This document shows positions 41,871 through 54,030 of a stretch of DNA of 64,000 nt, piece after piece. The stretch's first letter is position 1, and each line of letters begins with the position of its first letter. Below the pieces are notes generated by a model that saw only the letters and a program-made list of their open reading frames with translations, did not search any database and was not told the DNA's origin. Made by a program: the position numbers and the translations under genes. This stretch comes from Lactarius indigo. Taxonomy: Eukaryota; Basidiomycota; Agaricomycetes; Russulales; Russulaceae. The stretch is taken from NCBI GenBank assembly GCA_025766275.1, contig JAFKAC010000146.1, positions 51,775 through 115,774 on the forward strand, given 5' to 3'.

Positions 41871-42370
41871 TGTTACGCTCCACTGGCCTTAGTCCAACTT
41901 GGACTCAGGATAGGTGTAATCGACTTAGCAAATATTGAGAAAATGGGGATCACATGTCAACCCAATGCAAGCTGAACAGGGGCTCTTCTGGCACACACTG
42001 CAGCAAAAGTGGAAGAGTACTATCCCTTGGTGGATAGAAGCAGAAGTACACTTAGTCTCAGACTAAGGCGAGCAAGAGATGAGTCAAGAAGGTGGATTGA
42101 AGAAGACCAAGATGGAGATCCTTGGTCTTCCGAGACGACTACTTATACAGATACACCCAGGCTTTAAAGTGCCGCTAGAATAGTAAGTAACCAATAGTGC
42201 AACTAGCTCAAACCCTAGTACAGCTATCCTAGGAATGAGTCATACATGAGTCACAATCACATGCGAACTACTATGCTGACTGATGCAATGTAAGAGTCCA
42301 TGACTAATACTGATACTGGGCTGTAGTCATAACTGACCATAAGTCACACTTCAAGGTTTGCACCGTAACA
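41871..42370 (-). repeat. Reverse LTR-C, diverged
   Basis: A 500-bp relative of the Gypsy-C LTR in reverse (TGTTACGCTCC...CACCGTAACA). The left flank is AGTAT and the right flank GAGAG, so no duplication. The right flank is mid-gag of element E2 while the left is unrelated sequence, pointing to recombination or deletion here. Confidence 0.82.
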
Positions 42371-43355
42371 GAGAGCATTCCACAGGAGAAGCCATAAGTG
42401 AAGAAATGGGAGAAGAAGAAAGTGAAGAAATCCAATCCTGAAGTGTTGGGCCCATAGAACAATACACCATCCAACAAGCTGAGTCCTTGCATATCTCTGA
42501 CCAGCCAGAAGTCATTCATGTATGATCACTGGCAGCAGAAATGGCAACCACCACTATGGCAGCAGAAGAAATTATCACCATAAGAGAATAGGCTGCGCAA
42601 GAAGCAGCTGAAGCCATCAGGTGAGAATCACAAACACACCTACTCCTGATTAACCCAGAAACTGGGGTACAAATGACCACAGATGATGCAGCAATTTTCA
42701 GGGCTATAGGACCTGATCAAGGGGACCCTCCATCAGCAGAACAACGAGGAATACCACTGGACCCACCACCTGGGAGAGGAGGACCCCCAGATGGTGACTA
42801 CCCACATCAACGGAATGGAGGAGGAATGCCTCCAGACATACCAAGAGGACCACCGGGAGGAGGACCCCTAGGAGGCAGACTGCCAGGAGGAGGAGTCCCA
42901 GGTGGAGGACATGGACATTAAAAACTGACAGGTGAGCCACCATCCATATTCAATGGAGACCGCACTAAAGTAGACTCATTCCTCACACAATGGCACGTAT
43001 ACTGGGGGATGAACCTCAACGCCCCTGTCATGAGGAACAATTACCAAAGATCCCTCCTTTTCCTATCTTACATCAAGGGGATCAGCGTCAGCGAATGGGT
43101 GTTGTCCTACCTCAAGTGGCTCAACCGTCAAATACAATGAGGGGTTGATCAGTATACGCGCGCACTATGGGATGGAGTAGCAGATGGGTTTAATCAGAGG
43201 TTCGTAAACACACTTGAGAAAGAACAAGCTCAAGTGCTTCTAAGGAAGGGGATGAAGATCGTGGATGGAGATATTGACAAATACATCAACGAATTCAAAG
43301 AGGCCACGCGAAAGGCTGGATATCGACTTAATGACCCACAAACCATCAATCTCTT

Positions 43356-43791
43356 TGTTGATAAGTGACCCACGCGCACTTAGTGGCTCGTATGGACCAG
43401 ACTTACAGATATGGACTGCTGTAGATCAACTAGAACCGCTTTAGATTAGATTTGATCTATACAATCTCAGAACGTCCACTCCTTTGTCCGTTTGTAGAAC
43501 AATAACTGCCTTGTACTATGTGACTTGTGTTACATACCTTGTATAGTGTCACCCCTAGAAAGTGTATAAGTAGAGTAGCATGTATGCTCCTGGTCCACAT
43601 CAGTTCTCACTGTTTGTGTGCCAGGTAAGCTCCCTTCCTCCCAATGTAACATCAGTTCTCACTGTTTGTGTGCCAGACACTTCTGCTTCACTTGCTTGAC
43701 ACAACCCTCTGCTGCTATCCAGCTGCCTCCAGTATCTCACCACAGTCTACCTTGTCACTGTGAGTATTGGTTATGTCTATGCTGTTCATCA
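43356..43791 (-). repeat. Reverse solo LTR-B in E2 gag
   Basis: This 436-bp shortened LTR-B is flanked by CTCTT (43351-43355, 43792-43796). It has the duplicated transcript-start segment: 43599-43624 followed by GTAAGC, and again 43651-43676 ending CAG. Confidence 0.93.
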
Positions 43792-44444
43792 CTCTTCACT
43801 GCAGGAATACCCAAAAAATTGTATGAACGAACATATGACCTTGATGAGCCGGAAACATTTGATAAATGGAAGGTGGCCGTGCTCCACAGGCAGAAGAATT
43901 ATATCCACATGCGAGCAAGGCTTGACAACTACAAGGAAACCCCGAAAAACAAAAACAAAACTGGTAACGCCGGATGGACCATTCCCCAAAATTTGGCGAA
44001 CCCTTGGGCCATGGACACTTCAGCCAACCAAACTAGGGCCAAAGCCCAATTGGCTGGCTCAGAAGAGATCGACTACAACAAACCACCATATATGGGCCTA
44101 CCTCCATTTCCACCAAGGGGGGGGCCAGGAGCAAGGGGGCGAGGTTGGGGAGGGTTCTGACGGGACCTAAGGACAGTGTTGTGTTATAACTGTAACGTGC
44201 CAGGACACCTCTCACGAAACTGCCCCCATTCTAGGCAACCACAGCAGTGGCAGTCCAATCCTGGACCTTCCACCATCTGAGCCAGGGAGACCGACTATTA
44301 TATGCAAGAACCACCACCAGCACAAATACAAGCCACGTCAACAAACAAAACAGCAGAGGAAAGGGCTAAGGAATGGCTCACTGGAGTGGCAAATGCCCCA
44401 GACAATGTGAAGGATCTGATACTGCAGGACCTGTGGGGAAAAGA

Positions 44445-44451
44445 GGGTTTT
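44445..44451 (+). promoter_or_regulatory. Minus-1 frameshift site GGGTTTT (Gypsy-E2)
   Basis: GAG GGT TTT CAG in the gag frame, nine bases before the gag TGA, as in Gypsy-C; pol continues in the minus-1 frame. Confidence 0.82.
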
Positions 44452-47036
44452 CAGAGTGCCTGAACCCATTCGCCTGGGTGAGGGCTCTAAATTGTAATTC
44501 TGTAATCATGACGCACTTTTGTTCTCTTCGAATTCCAGTCTCAATTTGCACAATGGCCGACATAAAAGCATTGGTGGACTCAGGAGCCACCGATAACTTC
44601 ATACACCTGACTTTCGTAAAGAAGATGGGCATCGGAATCCAACCGTTGCCCCATGCACAAAAAATCTGGAATATAGACAATACAGAAAATAAAGCTGGGT
44701 CCATCACGCACTTTACCAACTTAGACATCTACATGAAAGGATATCACAGGACCATGAGATTCCTAATAACGGATCTCAGAAGCAAAGAACTTGTCCTAGG
44801 TTATCCATGGCTAGCCACATACAAACCAACAATCAACTGGTGGGATGCAGTCCTACATGAAGAGGTCATGCCTATTGTGATTAGCACGCAGGACAGTCTA
44901 CATCATCACACCGTCATTGTGAGCGCCCTTACTAATGACAAAAAGGAAGACGTAATCCATGAGATGGATGAAGAAGGTACATACCTATGTGTGACTACAT
45001 CTACAGAATTAGCGATCCAAGCTAAGACCAAGGAGAAGCCAGTAGAATTACCCACAGTATACCAAGCCTTCCAAAAACTCTTCAGCGAAGAAGCATCCCA
45101 ACGCTTTCCCCCTGCAAGACTGTGGGACCACGCTATTGACTTTAAGCCAAATACCCCTTCAGCCATAGACTGCAAGATATATCCACTTACGCAAGAAGAA
45201 GAGGGAAAATTAAAGGAGTTCCTGGACGAGAAACTCCAACAAGGGTATCTGCGCCCCTCCATCTCTCCATACGCATCATTATTCTTCTTTGTCAAAAAGA
45301 AGGACGGAAAACTATGCCCCGTCCAGGACTACCGCATCATCAACTCACATACCATATGCAACCAATACCCACTTCCCTTAATCCAAGACCTCATTTATGA
45401 CCTCAGCAATGCGCATATATACACCAAACTCGACATCCGCTGGGGGTACAACAACATTCACATACGGGAGGGCAATCAGGAGAAGGCGGCGTTCAAAACT
45501 AAGTTTGGGCTCTTCAAGCCAACAGTCATGTTCTTCGGACTCACTAATTCACTGGCAACCTTCCAGACCATGATGAATCACATATATCGAGACACTATCA
45601 CCAAGCATGAGCTTCGTGGCACTGTCATCCAGGTCTATATGGACGACATTGGCATCGCCATGTGCAAGGGACATGACTCTGCGGATCACACTGCTGTGGT
45701 CATGGACATTCTCCACGTCGCCCAGGAGCACGATTTATACTTCAAGCTCGAAAAATGCCTCTTCCACCAACCTTGGATGGATTACCTGGGGGTAATCCTT
45801 GAAAAGGGGGTAACACGCATGAACCTGGTAAAAGTTTGCAGCATCAAAGACTGGCCAACACCAACCAAAGTTAGGGACATACTGTTACGATTTTCTTGGG
45901 ACTCGTCCTTTCACATACTACTATTCCCTTCCCTATACTATACGAGCCCTGTACGATTACGCGGACTTTACGACTACCCGGTTCCTATTGCGTGCCCTAC
46001 TTATCGATGCTCCCTTCTGATAAAGTTTGACATGTGCTAGTTTCCGTTGTGTTCTCGATCACGCATGACCCCGCGTGATTTATCTTTATTCCCAGTACGA
46101 CTTTCCCTTGTCCTCTTTATGTCTTTTCCTTTGTCCCGAAACTGGCGATGGTGCCATCTGTTTGTAGTTGCCATACTGGCCATTATCTATTTAAACCTAG
46201 TCCTATCTAGCTTGTACGGTAGACTAGACTTCTTGTGTAATACTACACTTTAACGTCTCGGCATTGTCTCACAAATCCCTTGCTTTTGCTAGACCTTCGA
46301 GTCTTAGCACTCCTCTACGATCCAAGTGACTAACGTCCTTGTGATCCTTGTGCATCATCCTACTGAAACCAAGCCTTGGAGCTTGTGTTACCGCGATTCG
46401 ACTGACTTGGTACAGGTCATACACAATGCCCCTGTAGTGGCGTTACACATACGATCCTTTTTGGGCTTCTGTAACTTTTACCGCCTATTCATCCAAGGTT
46501 TTGCCACCCATGCATGACCACTGAACTGACTAACGAGAAAGGACACTGAATGGAGATGGATGGAGGATGAAGACTGCACGTTCAAGACGCTCAAACGTCT
46601 TGTCACTGAAGAACCAGTGCTGGCACACCCCAACCTACAGGACCAGTTTGAACTAGAGGTTGACGCATCTGGATTCATGGTAGGTGCTGTACTCCTACAA
46701 AAGAAAAGTGATGGGCACAAGCACCCCATAGGATACTATTCTGCCACATTGAGCGAGGCTGAATGCAATTATGACATCTATGACCTAGAACTCCTTGCCA
46801 TCATCAAAGCCCTTCAACACTGGAGACCCCTGCTCGCTGGATCTCCTCACAAAATCAAGATATTTTCAGACCATCTCAATCTTCAATACTGGAAGACACC
46901 ACAGAAAATTAGTCAAAGGGTCACCCAGGAGGTACTGGAGCTGATGGAATATGACTTCAAAATCCATCACATCAAGGGGAAGAACAACGGTAGAGCAGAT
47001 GCGTTATACAGACGACCAGATTACAACCAAGGAGAG
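44452..47036 (+). pseudogene. pol: Gypsy-E2 pol: protease, RT, RNase H; integrase missing
   Basis: Pieces 44452-45882 and 46453-47036. Protease LVDSGATDNFI, RT LDIRWGYNN and VYMDDIGIA, then after a solo LTR-D RNase H VDASGFMVGAV and GRADALYRRPDY (the usual Ser of DALSRR is Tyr). Stops occur at H-A-*-P-L-N and L-N-*-L-T near 46517-46530. The frame is cut at 47036 by element F2, before integrase, and does not resume in the window. It resembles Gypsy-C pol closely. Confidence 0.88.
45883..46447 (+). repeat. Solo LTR-D in E2 pol
   Basis: This 565-bp LTR (TGTTACGATT...GGCGTTACA) is flanked by CATAC (45878-45882, 46448-46452), at the RT/RNase H boundary. Confidence 0.94.
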
Positions 47037-47606
47037 TGTAATGCCACTACAGGGGTGTTAGGTATGACTTGTACCAAGTCAGTCAAATTGTGGTAGTGCA
47101 AGCTCCAAGGCTTGGCTTCAGTAGGATGATGCACAAGGATCACAAGGATGTTTGTCACTTGGACCGTAGAGGAGGGCTAAGACGTGAAAGTCTAGCAAGA
47201 AACGGGGGTTTGTGAGACAAGGGGAAGCACAAAGGCATCTGTGTTAGACCAGTGTAGTTATTACACAAGAAGTCTAGTCTACCGTACAAGCTAGGTATGA
47301 CTAGGCTTAAATACGAATCAGGTTTGTGTGGTCATAGTAAACAGATGGCACCATCACCTGATCAGAGAATAAAGGGAAAGGCATAAACGGAATGAAGCAT
47401 GAACATAATGGGAACAAGGGTGAATCATGTGGAGTTGTGCATGGGTAGGAACAGGGCAGAAACTAACACATGTCCAGCTTTATCAGAAGAGACCATCAAT
47501 AAGGAAGGTGCGCGATAGGAACCAGGTAATTGTACAGGGCTCATGTAGTATCAAGGTGGGGATAGCAAGAAAAGAAAGAACGAGTCTGGAAAGAAAGTTC
47601 ATAACA
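47037..47606 (-). repeat. LTR-D, 3' LTR of Gypsy-D copy F2
   Basis: Reverse LTR-D of 570 bp (TGTAATGCC...GTTCATAACA). Its right edge is joined to TTACCCCCCC, on the minus strand a purine tract GGGGGGGTAA, so it is the 3' LTR of a minus-strand element. Confidence 0.88.
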
Positions 47607-50600
47607 TTACCCCCCCTTCTGATCTGAAGTCGCCATGACTTCAGGACTTGGGATCAACAAGGTTGTAGATGTCAGCGTCCAAGTTGTCCTCCAACCACAG
47701 GGAGATGTCCAGATGGCAGTGATGGGTTTTGAGAAAGAATAGAGGGCTGCAAGCGTTGCATTTTCAGCACATTTTGTACTGCGGGCATCGAATCTTGTTG
47801 GGATTAGTGTTGGTATGGAAACACTGTCCGCACCACCTCCCTTGAGTTTTGGCCGCAATAGTCGGTGGTGAGGGTACTGTGAAGGAGGTGGTGGCTTTGG
47901 GTGGCATTTCTTGATGTATGCACTCCTCCGTGTGTTGTGTTGTAATAACCTCATTGACCATCTCTGCTCAGTGAAAGATACATTGGTGGGATTGATGTTC
48001 TTGACTTTGACAGTGCTGACACACTGGTCAGGGTCTGGTGGGGCAGTTGTGCACAATGTGATGGGGGCTATTACAATGGTAACAACATTGTTGACGAGGT
48101 TTGTCGGTGAGGTGGGGGAATTCGACCGGTCCCCTGCATCGAGGAGAGAAGGGGATAGCATATCAGGAGTGGCATAGTGGGGCTGGGAGTGTGGTCATAC
48201 GAGCGTACTCATCTGCTATTGTGGTGAGGGCTCCTGCATCAATGGGAGTGTGACACGGATAGGGGTGAAGGGTTCTAAAGGTGGTGGTGGAGTGGTAGAT
48301 GTGGACAATGGGGATGATGGTGCAATTGGTTCTGGTGGAGGAGTAGGGCTTTGGCGAGGAGGGGGTGTTGGTGAGTATTGGCCTTCCTTGGGTGTGGATG
48401 GAGTGACCTCCCCTGGTTCTCATTCTGGGGAGCAGGGGATGATCGGGATGGGGTTGATGGTCATGGTGGATTGGGGGGAATGGGGAATTGACGGTGGTGG
48501 TGATAGGTGTGGGATGTCGGATATGTTGATGGTGACAATCCCTCATTCAAGGGCATCTTCTGGTTGGGGGTTGCTGAGAATATTGACCAAAGTGGTGTCA
48601 GATACTGGGGTGAAGGCCATTGCGTTTGTTGTTCAGGTTGAGGAGGTATGGTCAGAGGGGTCCTTCTCTTATACCTTTTGTCCAGCCCCTTCAGTGGATG
48701 GGTATAAGCAGTAATAGTCTCTGATTGCGTCCTTGGCATGTGTTAGATTGGCTGCGGGTTCCCATGTGTTGTCACTTGTGGGGAATCCTTTCCACTTTAC
48801 CAGGAAGTGGAGTTTGCGCCCTCAGCCTCGTGCTTGGGCATCTTTGATTCACTCCACTTCATACTCCTCTTCTCCGTCAATAAGGTCAGGTGGGGGCCGG
48901 GTGAAGTTTGTTCCATGCATCTCCATTTCCTTATACGGTGTGAGAAGGTTCGCATGGAATACAGGGTGGATCTTCCATGATGTGGGGAGTTCAAGTTTGT
49001 AGGAAATGTCTGATAGAACCTTCATTATTTTGAATGGTCCATATCTTTTGGGGGCAAGTTTGCTTGTGGGGTAGAAGGTGTGGAGATTTGTTCCTTCTAA
49101 CCATACATGGTCTCCCTGTTGATATGGTGTGAACCCCGTTTTGCCTTGTTGTGCCATAAGGTGTTGCGCATGTTTGATACTGTCTTGGGCATGCTGTCTG
49201 AGGATTAACAAGTCCTCCAGTTGTTGGTCCACTGCTGGACTCTTCGACTGTTTGGGATTCCATGTTGTTCAAGGTTCCCATCCCATAAGGAGTGAGAACA
49301 GGGAGTGCTTGGTCATGGTGTTCATCCAAGAATTGTGCGTGAATTGCACCATGGGTAAGACTTCTGCCCAATTGTCTTGCCTTACATTACACCAGTGTCG
49401 TAAGCATTGTTCCAGCCACTGGTTGGTGCATTCTGACTGGCCATCAGTTTGAGGGTGGTATGCCGATGATATGTTTTGTTGTATCCCCAGAGTATTGCAC
49501 AGCTGCCTCATGAAGGTAGATGCGAATCTGGGGTCTCAATCAGATATGATTTTTCAGGGTAGGCCATAGTGAGGATATACATGCTGGAGATAAAGTTTGG
49601 CCACTCCTTCTGACATTATGGTTTCGTTGCAGGGGATAAATATCACTGCTTTCGAGCAATTGTGATTGGTGATGGTGAGGATCGAATCAAATTTGTTTGA
49701 TACAGGGAGTTTGGCTATGAAGTCCATGGCCACCACTTTGAAAGGTTTGGCTGATGGGTTTGTCGTAATAGGGAATAAGTGTGGTTTCTGCCAGTGGGGG
49801 TTGATCTTATTGCTTTGGCATGTGGCACATCCTTTGACGTAGGCTTCCACATCCTTTTGCATGTTTGGCCACCAAAAATTGTGTCATACTAGTTCTAGGG
49901 TGTTTGAAATTCCTGGGTGTCCGGTGCTCAGAGTATCGTGGAAAAAGGTAATCACCCCCCGTTTAAGATCATTGTTTCCCATGACAACGAGAGCATCACC
50001 CTTCCACCACAGCCCGTCATGTTTCTTTAGGTTATGGGGCTCGATCCATGGGAGGAGCATTGCTTCATCCATATTTTGTGCGATTTGAGTCCATATGTCT
50101 GTGTCGTGCATCGATGTTTGGGTGATTCTAAGGAATACACTTTCAGGTAAGACGGTAACATGGTCATTATCTGTGGTACTGTCATTGTAGTCAGGGCATC
50201 TAGATAGCAAGTTGGCTTGGGTATTCTTTGTGCCGGGGATGTGCTTGAGTACGAAGTTGTACTCCGAGAGTTCTTGGAATTCTCGGGCCACTCTTTGGTT
50301 TATCTTTTGTGGTTCCTTCCAATATTGAAGGTTGGCGTGATCAGTGTGTATGATTATCAGGTGGGGGGATCCAATAAGGTATGTGCGCCATGTTTGCAGT
50401 GCTTTAACGATTGCAAGTAGTTCACGGTTGTAGATATTGTAGTTTCGTTCTGCTTCCATGAGGGATTCCGAGTAGAACACAACGGGGTGGAGTTTCTGAT
50501 CTTCTCCCTTTTGGTTTAGCATGGCTCCCAAGGCATAGCTGGAGGCATCTACTTTGATTTCAAAAGGTTGGTCTAGTCGAGGGAATAGGAGTACGGGTTC

Positions 50601-51903
50601 GCTACTGATGCGATCTTTGATAGTGTCAAACACCTTTTGTCTTGCTTCCGTCCAGTCCCAGGGTATGTCCTTCTTGGTAAGGTCGTGCAGGGGTCATGCA
50701 ATGGTTGAGAATCCCCTTATGAAATGCCTGTAGAAGTTGCAGAATCCCAAAAAGGCTCATACTTCTTTAAGCATTGTTGGTGCTTTCCAATCCCATACCC
50801 CTTGAACTTTGACAGGGTCTATGCGCAGTTTCCCATGTCCAATGATAAGCCCCAGATATTCCACCTCATGGACCTTGAACACACATTTCTCTGGTTTGAT
50901 GTAGAGGTCGTGTTTGTTGCAGAGGTCTAGTACTTGGTGGAGTATGTGTCTGTGATGTGCTAAGTTGTCTGGTGTCGCTATAAGGATATCGTCCATGTAT
51001 ACAATGACTTCTCCAGTCAGCACCAATTCCCAAAAGATGGTATCCATCATAGTCTGGAAGGTGCTTGGGGAGTTTGTTAGACTGAAGAACATCATCACCC
51101 TGGGTTTGAATAATCCCTGGTTGGTTTTGAATGCCGCTTTCCATTTGTCCCCTTCTTTGGTGTGAATGTTGTTGTACCCCCATCATATATCTAGTTTTGA
51201 ATACAATCGGGTGTTTCGAATATGGTTGATAAGTTTGGGGATAAGGGGAAGTGGATAGTGGTTCTTTACAGTGACATCATTGAGTCGTCATTAATCTTGT
51301 ACTGGGCGTAATTTTCCATCCTTTTTGAAGAAGAATGGGGACATGTAGGGCAATTTCGATGGTTGAATATACTGTTTTTCTAGATGTTCCATGACAAATT
51401 CCAAGAGTTTCTCAGTTTCCAGGATGGTCAGCGGGTATACTTTGCAATCCATGGTTCTGGGGCTTTGGGGATTAAATCAATCACATGGTCCCATGTTCTT
51501 GACGGGGGAAAACGTTGTGATGCTTCCTCACTGAAGACTTTCTGATGTTTCCAGTATTCTTTGGGGACCATCTCTTTGAATGTCTTTTGGGGTTTCTTCG
51601 CCGCCTCTCACTGTGCCAATTCTGAGGCTGTGGTTGTTTTGCACAGGCAGATGCACAGTTCCTCTTCTTGTTCCAGTTGTTCCCAAGCCGTTTCGTCAAG
51701 TTGATACATCTCCAATGCCTTAATGGTAGATTCCATAGGCATGGCTTTGTCTAACAAATGAAGGCTGGTGATCACAACTGTTGGAATTCTTCATCAATAG
51801 TGGTGTCTCGCCAATGGAACTTGGGTTCAAACGCCATGAACCAAGGGTAACCTAGTATCACTTCATTGTTCCCTAAATCTGTAATAAGGAATCGAAGGTT
51901 TTG
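47607..51903 (-). pseudogene. pol: Gypsy-D copy F2: pol from protease end to C-terminal extension
   Basis: Read leftwards: protease end (FLITDLGNNEVILGYPWF, near 51890-51840), RT (51480-50650, YMDDILIA near 51000), RNase H (VDASSYALGAML, about 50555), integrase HHCC (HPGI...CATC), DDE core (AMDFIAKLP, HPQTDGQSE near 49450), GPY/F (LAPKRYGPFKI, about 49060), a chromodomain (48850-48720), then the extension with PLNEGL and a variant Cys/His array WCGQCF...IRCPQYKMC (about 47835-47765) and an acidic tail ADIYNLVDP. Many frameshifts and TGA stops. It is cut at 51903 by the 3' LTR of F1, and its gag is not in the window. Confidence 0.87.
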
Positions 51904-52484
51904 TGTTACGCCACTACAGGGGTGTATAGTATGACCTGTACCAAGTCAGTTGAGTTACGGTAGCGCAGACTCCAAGGTCTGGCTTCAGTAGGTTGATGCA
52001 CAAGGATCACAAGGACGATAGTCACTTGGATCATAGGGGAAAGTTAAGACACGAAGGTCTAACAGAGATGCGGGGGTTCTTGAGACAAGGGAAAGCACGA
52101 AGGCATCCGTCTTAGATGAGTGTAGTATTTACACAAGAAGTCTAGTCTACCATACAAGCTAGATATAACTAGAGTTAAATAGGAATCGTGCTGTATGGCT
52201 GTTACAAATAGATGGCGCCATCGCCAGGTTGAGGAATAAAGGGATAGACATAATGGGAACAAGGCATAGATATCAAAACGAAAGCAAATCACGCGGGGTC
52301 ACGCGTGAACAGGAATAAGTTGGAAACTAGCACATGTTGAACTTTATCAGAAGGGGACATCGATAAGTAGGGCGCGTGATAGGAACTGAATAATCATAAA
52401 GTCCGCGTACTTGTACAGGGCTCGTATAGTGTGGGGAAGGGAATGGTGACATGTGAAAGGACAAGTCCAAAGAAAATTGTAACA
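51904..52484 (-). repeat. LTR-D, 3' LTR of Gypsy-D copy F1
   Basis: Reverse LTR-D of 581 bp (TGTTACGCC...AATTGTAACA). The right edge adjoins TTACCCCTCGCC, a purine tract on the minus strand. The left flank TTTTG lies inside F2 protease, so F1 inserted in F2. Confidence 0.88.
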
Positions 52485-54030
52485 TTACCCCTCGCCTTGG
52501 CCTGAAGACGCCTCGACTTCAGCTCTCCGGGTTGACAAGGTCATAAATGTCAGCGTCAAGGTTGTTCTCCGGCCACGGAGAGATGTCTAGTCAACAGTGA
52601 TGGGTTTTTAAGGAAGAAAAGAGGTCCGCGAGTGCCACACTTGCAACACATCTTGTACTGAGGGCACCGAATTTCGTTGTGATTGGCGTTGGTAGTGAAA
52701 CACCGCCCGCACCATCTTCCTTGCATGTTGGCAACAATGGTCGGCAGGTTCGGTACAGTAAAGGAAGTGGTGGCCTCAGCAGATATCGATTGGCATATGC
52801 ACTCTTCTGCCTGATGAGTGGTGATGACCTCATGGACCATTTCTGCACAGCGAAATATGCAGCGATGGGATTGGTGCTCCTGGCTTTGGCAGTGTCGACA
52901 TGCTGGCCTGGGTCTGTTGGGACAGTCGCGCACTAAGTGATGAGGACTGTTACAGTGGTAACAGCATCGGTGACGAGGTTTGTCGGTGAGGTGGGGAACT
53001 CGAGTGGTCCTCTGCGTCAGGGGGCAAATGGGATGGCGTATCGTGAATGCCAGAGGGGAGCCAGGAGTGCCATCATACAAGCATACTCATCTGCTATTGT
53101 GCTAAGGGCTCCAGCGTACTGCAGGCGTCTTTTAGTACTGGCCAGCATCAGATCCACTGTCAGCTGCTCCGCTCGAAGTTTATGAGTGTCCTCCTCCAGT
53201 TTTTCGTACTTCTCGTCTAGCTCCTTTAGTGCCAGGAGTCCCGTGTGTAGCCTTGTGATCTCTGCCGTAATGCATGGGGAGTTAAGTTCGATGAGTGTCT
53301 CATCTAGGGCGCAGGCTTGGATGTCATGAGGGTCGAAGAACTGGAGTTGTTCTGCCGTGAAAGGGGGGGCCGAGACATTGGGTCTAAGAGTCGAGAGGTA
53401 GACCTCCTCTCCGTAGTGTGGTTGCCTAGCACCCATTGTCCCCACTACCTTGGTGAATCCTTTGCGATAGTAAATGTACTTTGCAGTGTTGGATCCACCA
53501 TCAGGTAGTGGGATCTGTAATGGGAAGTATTTTGGTGTTCCTGGGAGGTTTGGGAAGAAGGGTGCACCTGGGTCATCAGTGTCTTCAGGGGGAGAGTCAG
53601 GTCGGTTATAGTCGATGGGCGTGTGGACGTGGACCGGGGTGAAGGGTTCTAGGGGTGGTGGAGGGGTGGATGATGGGGATGATGGGGGTGATGGTACCTG
53701 TGGTTTGGGTGGCGGTGTGGGTTGTTGATGAGGAGGGGGTGTCGGTGAGTATTGTCCCTCCTCAGGTGTCGATGGAGTGAGCTCCCCCGGTTCTCGCTCT
53801 GGAGAACAAGGTACAATAGGGGCATTGGGGAATGGATGGTGGTGGTGACAGGTGCAGGATGTCGGAGAGGTCAATGGTAACAATCCCTCGTTCAAGGGCG
53901 GCTTTGAGTTGGGGATTGTTGAGGATGTTGACGAGGGTGGTGTCGGATACTGGGGTATCTGTCATTGTGTCGTTGCTGAGGGGGCTTGGTCAGAGGGTCT
54001 TTTTCTTATACCTTTCGCCCTACCCCTTCA
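52485..54030 (-). pseudogene. Gypsy-D copy F1: Pol C-terminal extension with zinc-knuckle array
   Basis: Leftwards from the chromodomain: a TGA after IPIH (in phase), a basic/Pro linker, LNEGLLPL, DDPGAPFFPNLP, KVVGTMGARQPHYG, ITAEITRLHTGLL and a coiled coil ending LASTKRRLQ, then two canonical knuckles (CYHCNSPHHLVRDC, CRHCQSQEHQSHRC), variants WCGRCFTTNANHNEIRC and CCKCGTRGP, and a tail ADIYDLVNPES. The segments match Gypsy-A's extension in the same order (DDPG-PFF, V-GTMG...PHYG, LTAEI, STRRRLQ, CCHC x2, WCGKCFTSNSHEEIKC, VYDLM). Frameshifts near 53020 and 52600 break it. Shared order across two families argues for one conserved module of unknown function. Confidence 0.82.

Larger units (their letters stand above)
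42371..44463 (+). pseudogene. gag: Gypsy-E2 gag, 5'-truncated
   Basis: Pieces 42371-43355 and 43797-44463 are homologous to Gypsy-E gag from the acidic linker onward: MATTTMAAEE, Gly/Pro tract, capsid-like region (FNGDRTKVDSFLTQW), IPKKLYERTYDLDEPETFD, NPWAMDTSA, and one CCHC knuckle (CYNCNVPGHLSRNC, about 44182-44223). Several in-frame TGA codons break it, one at 44158 just before the knuckle. Gag ends at TGA 44461-44463 after a GGGTTTT frameshift heptamer (44445-44451). Confidence 0.85.
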
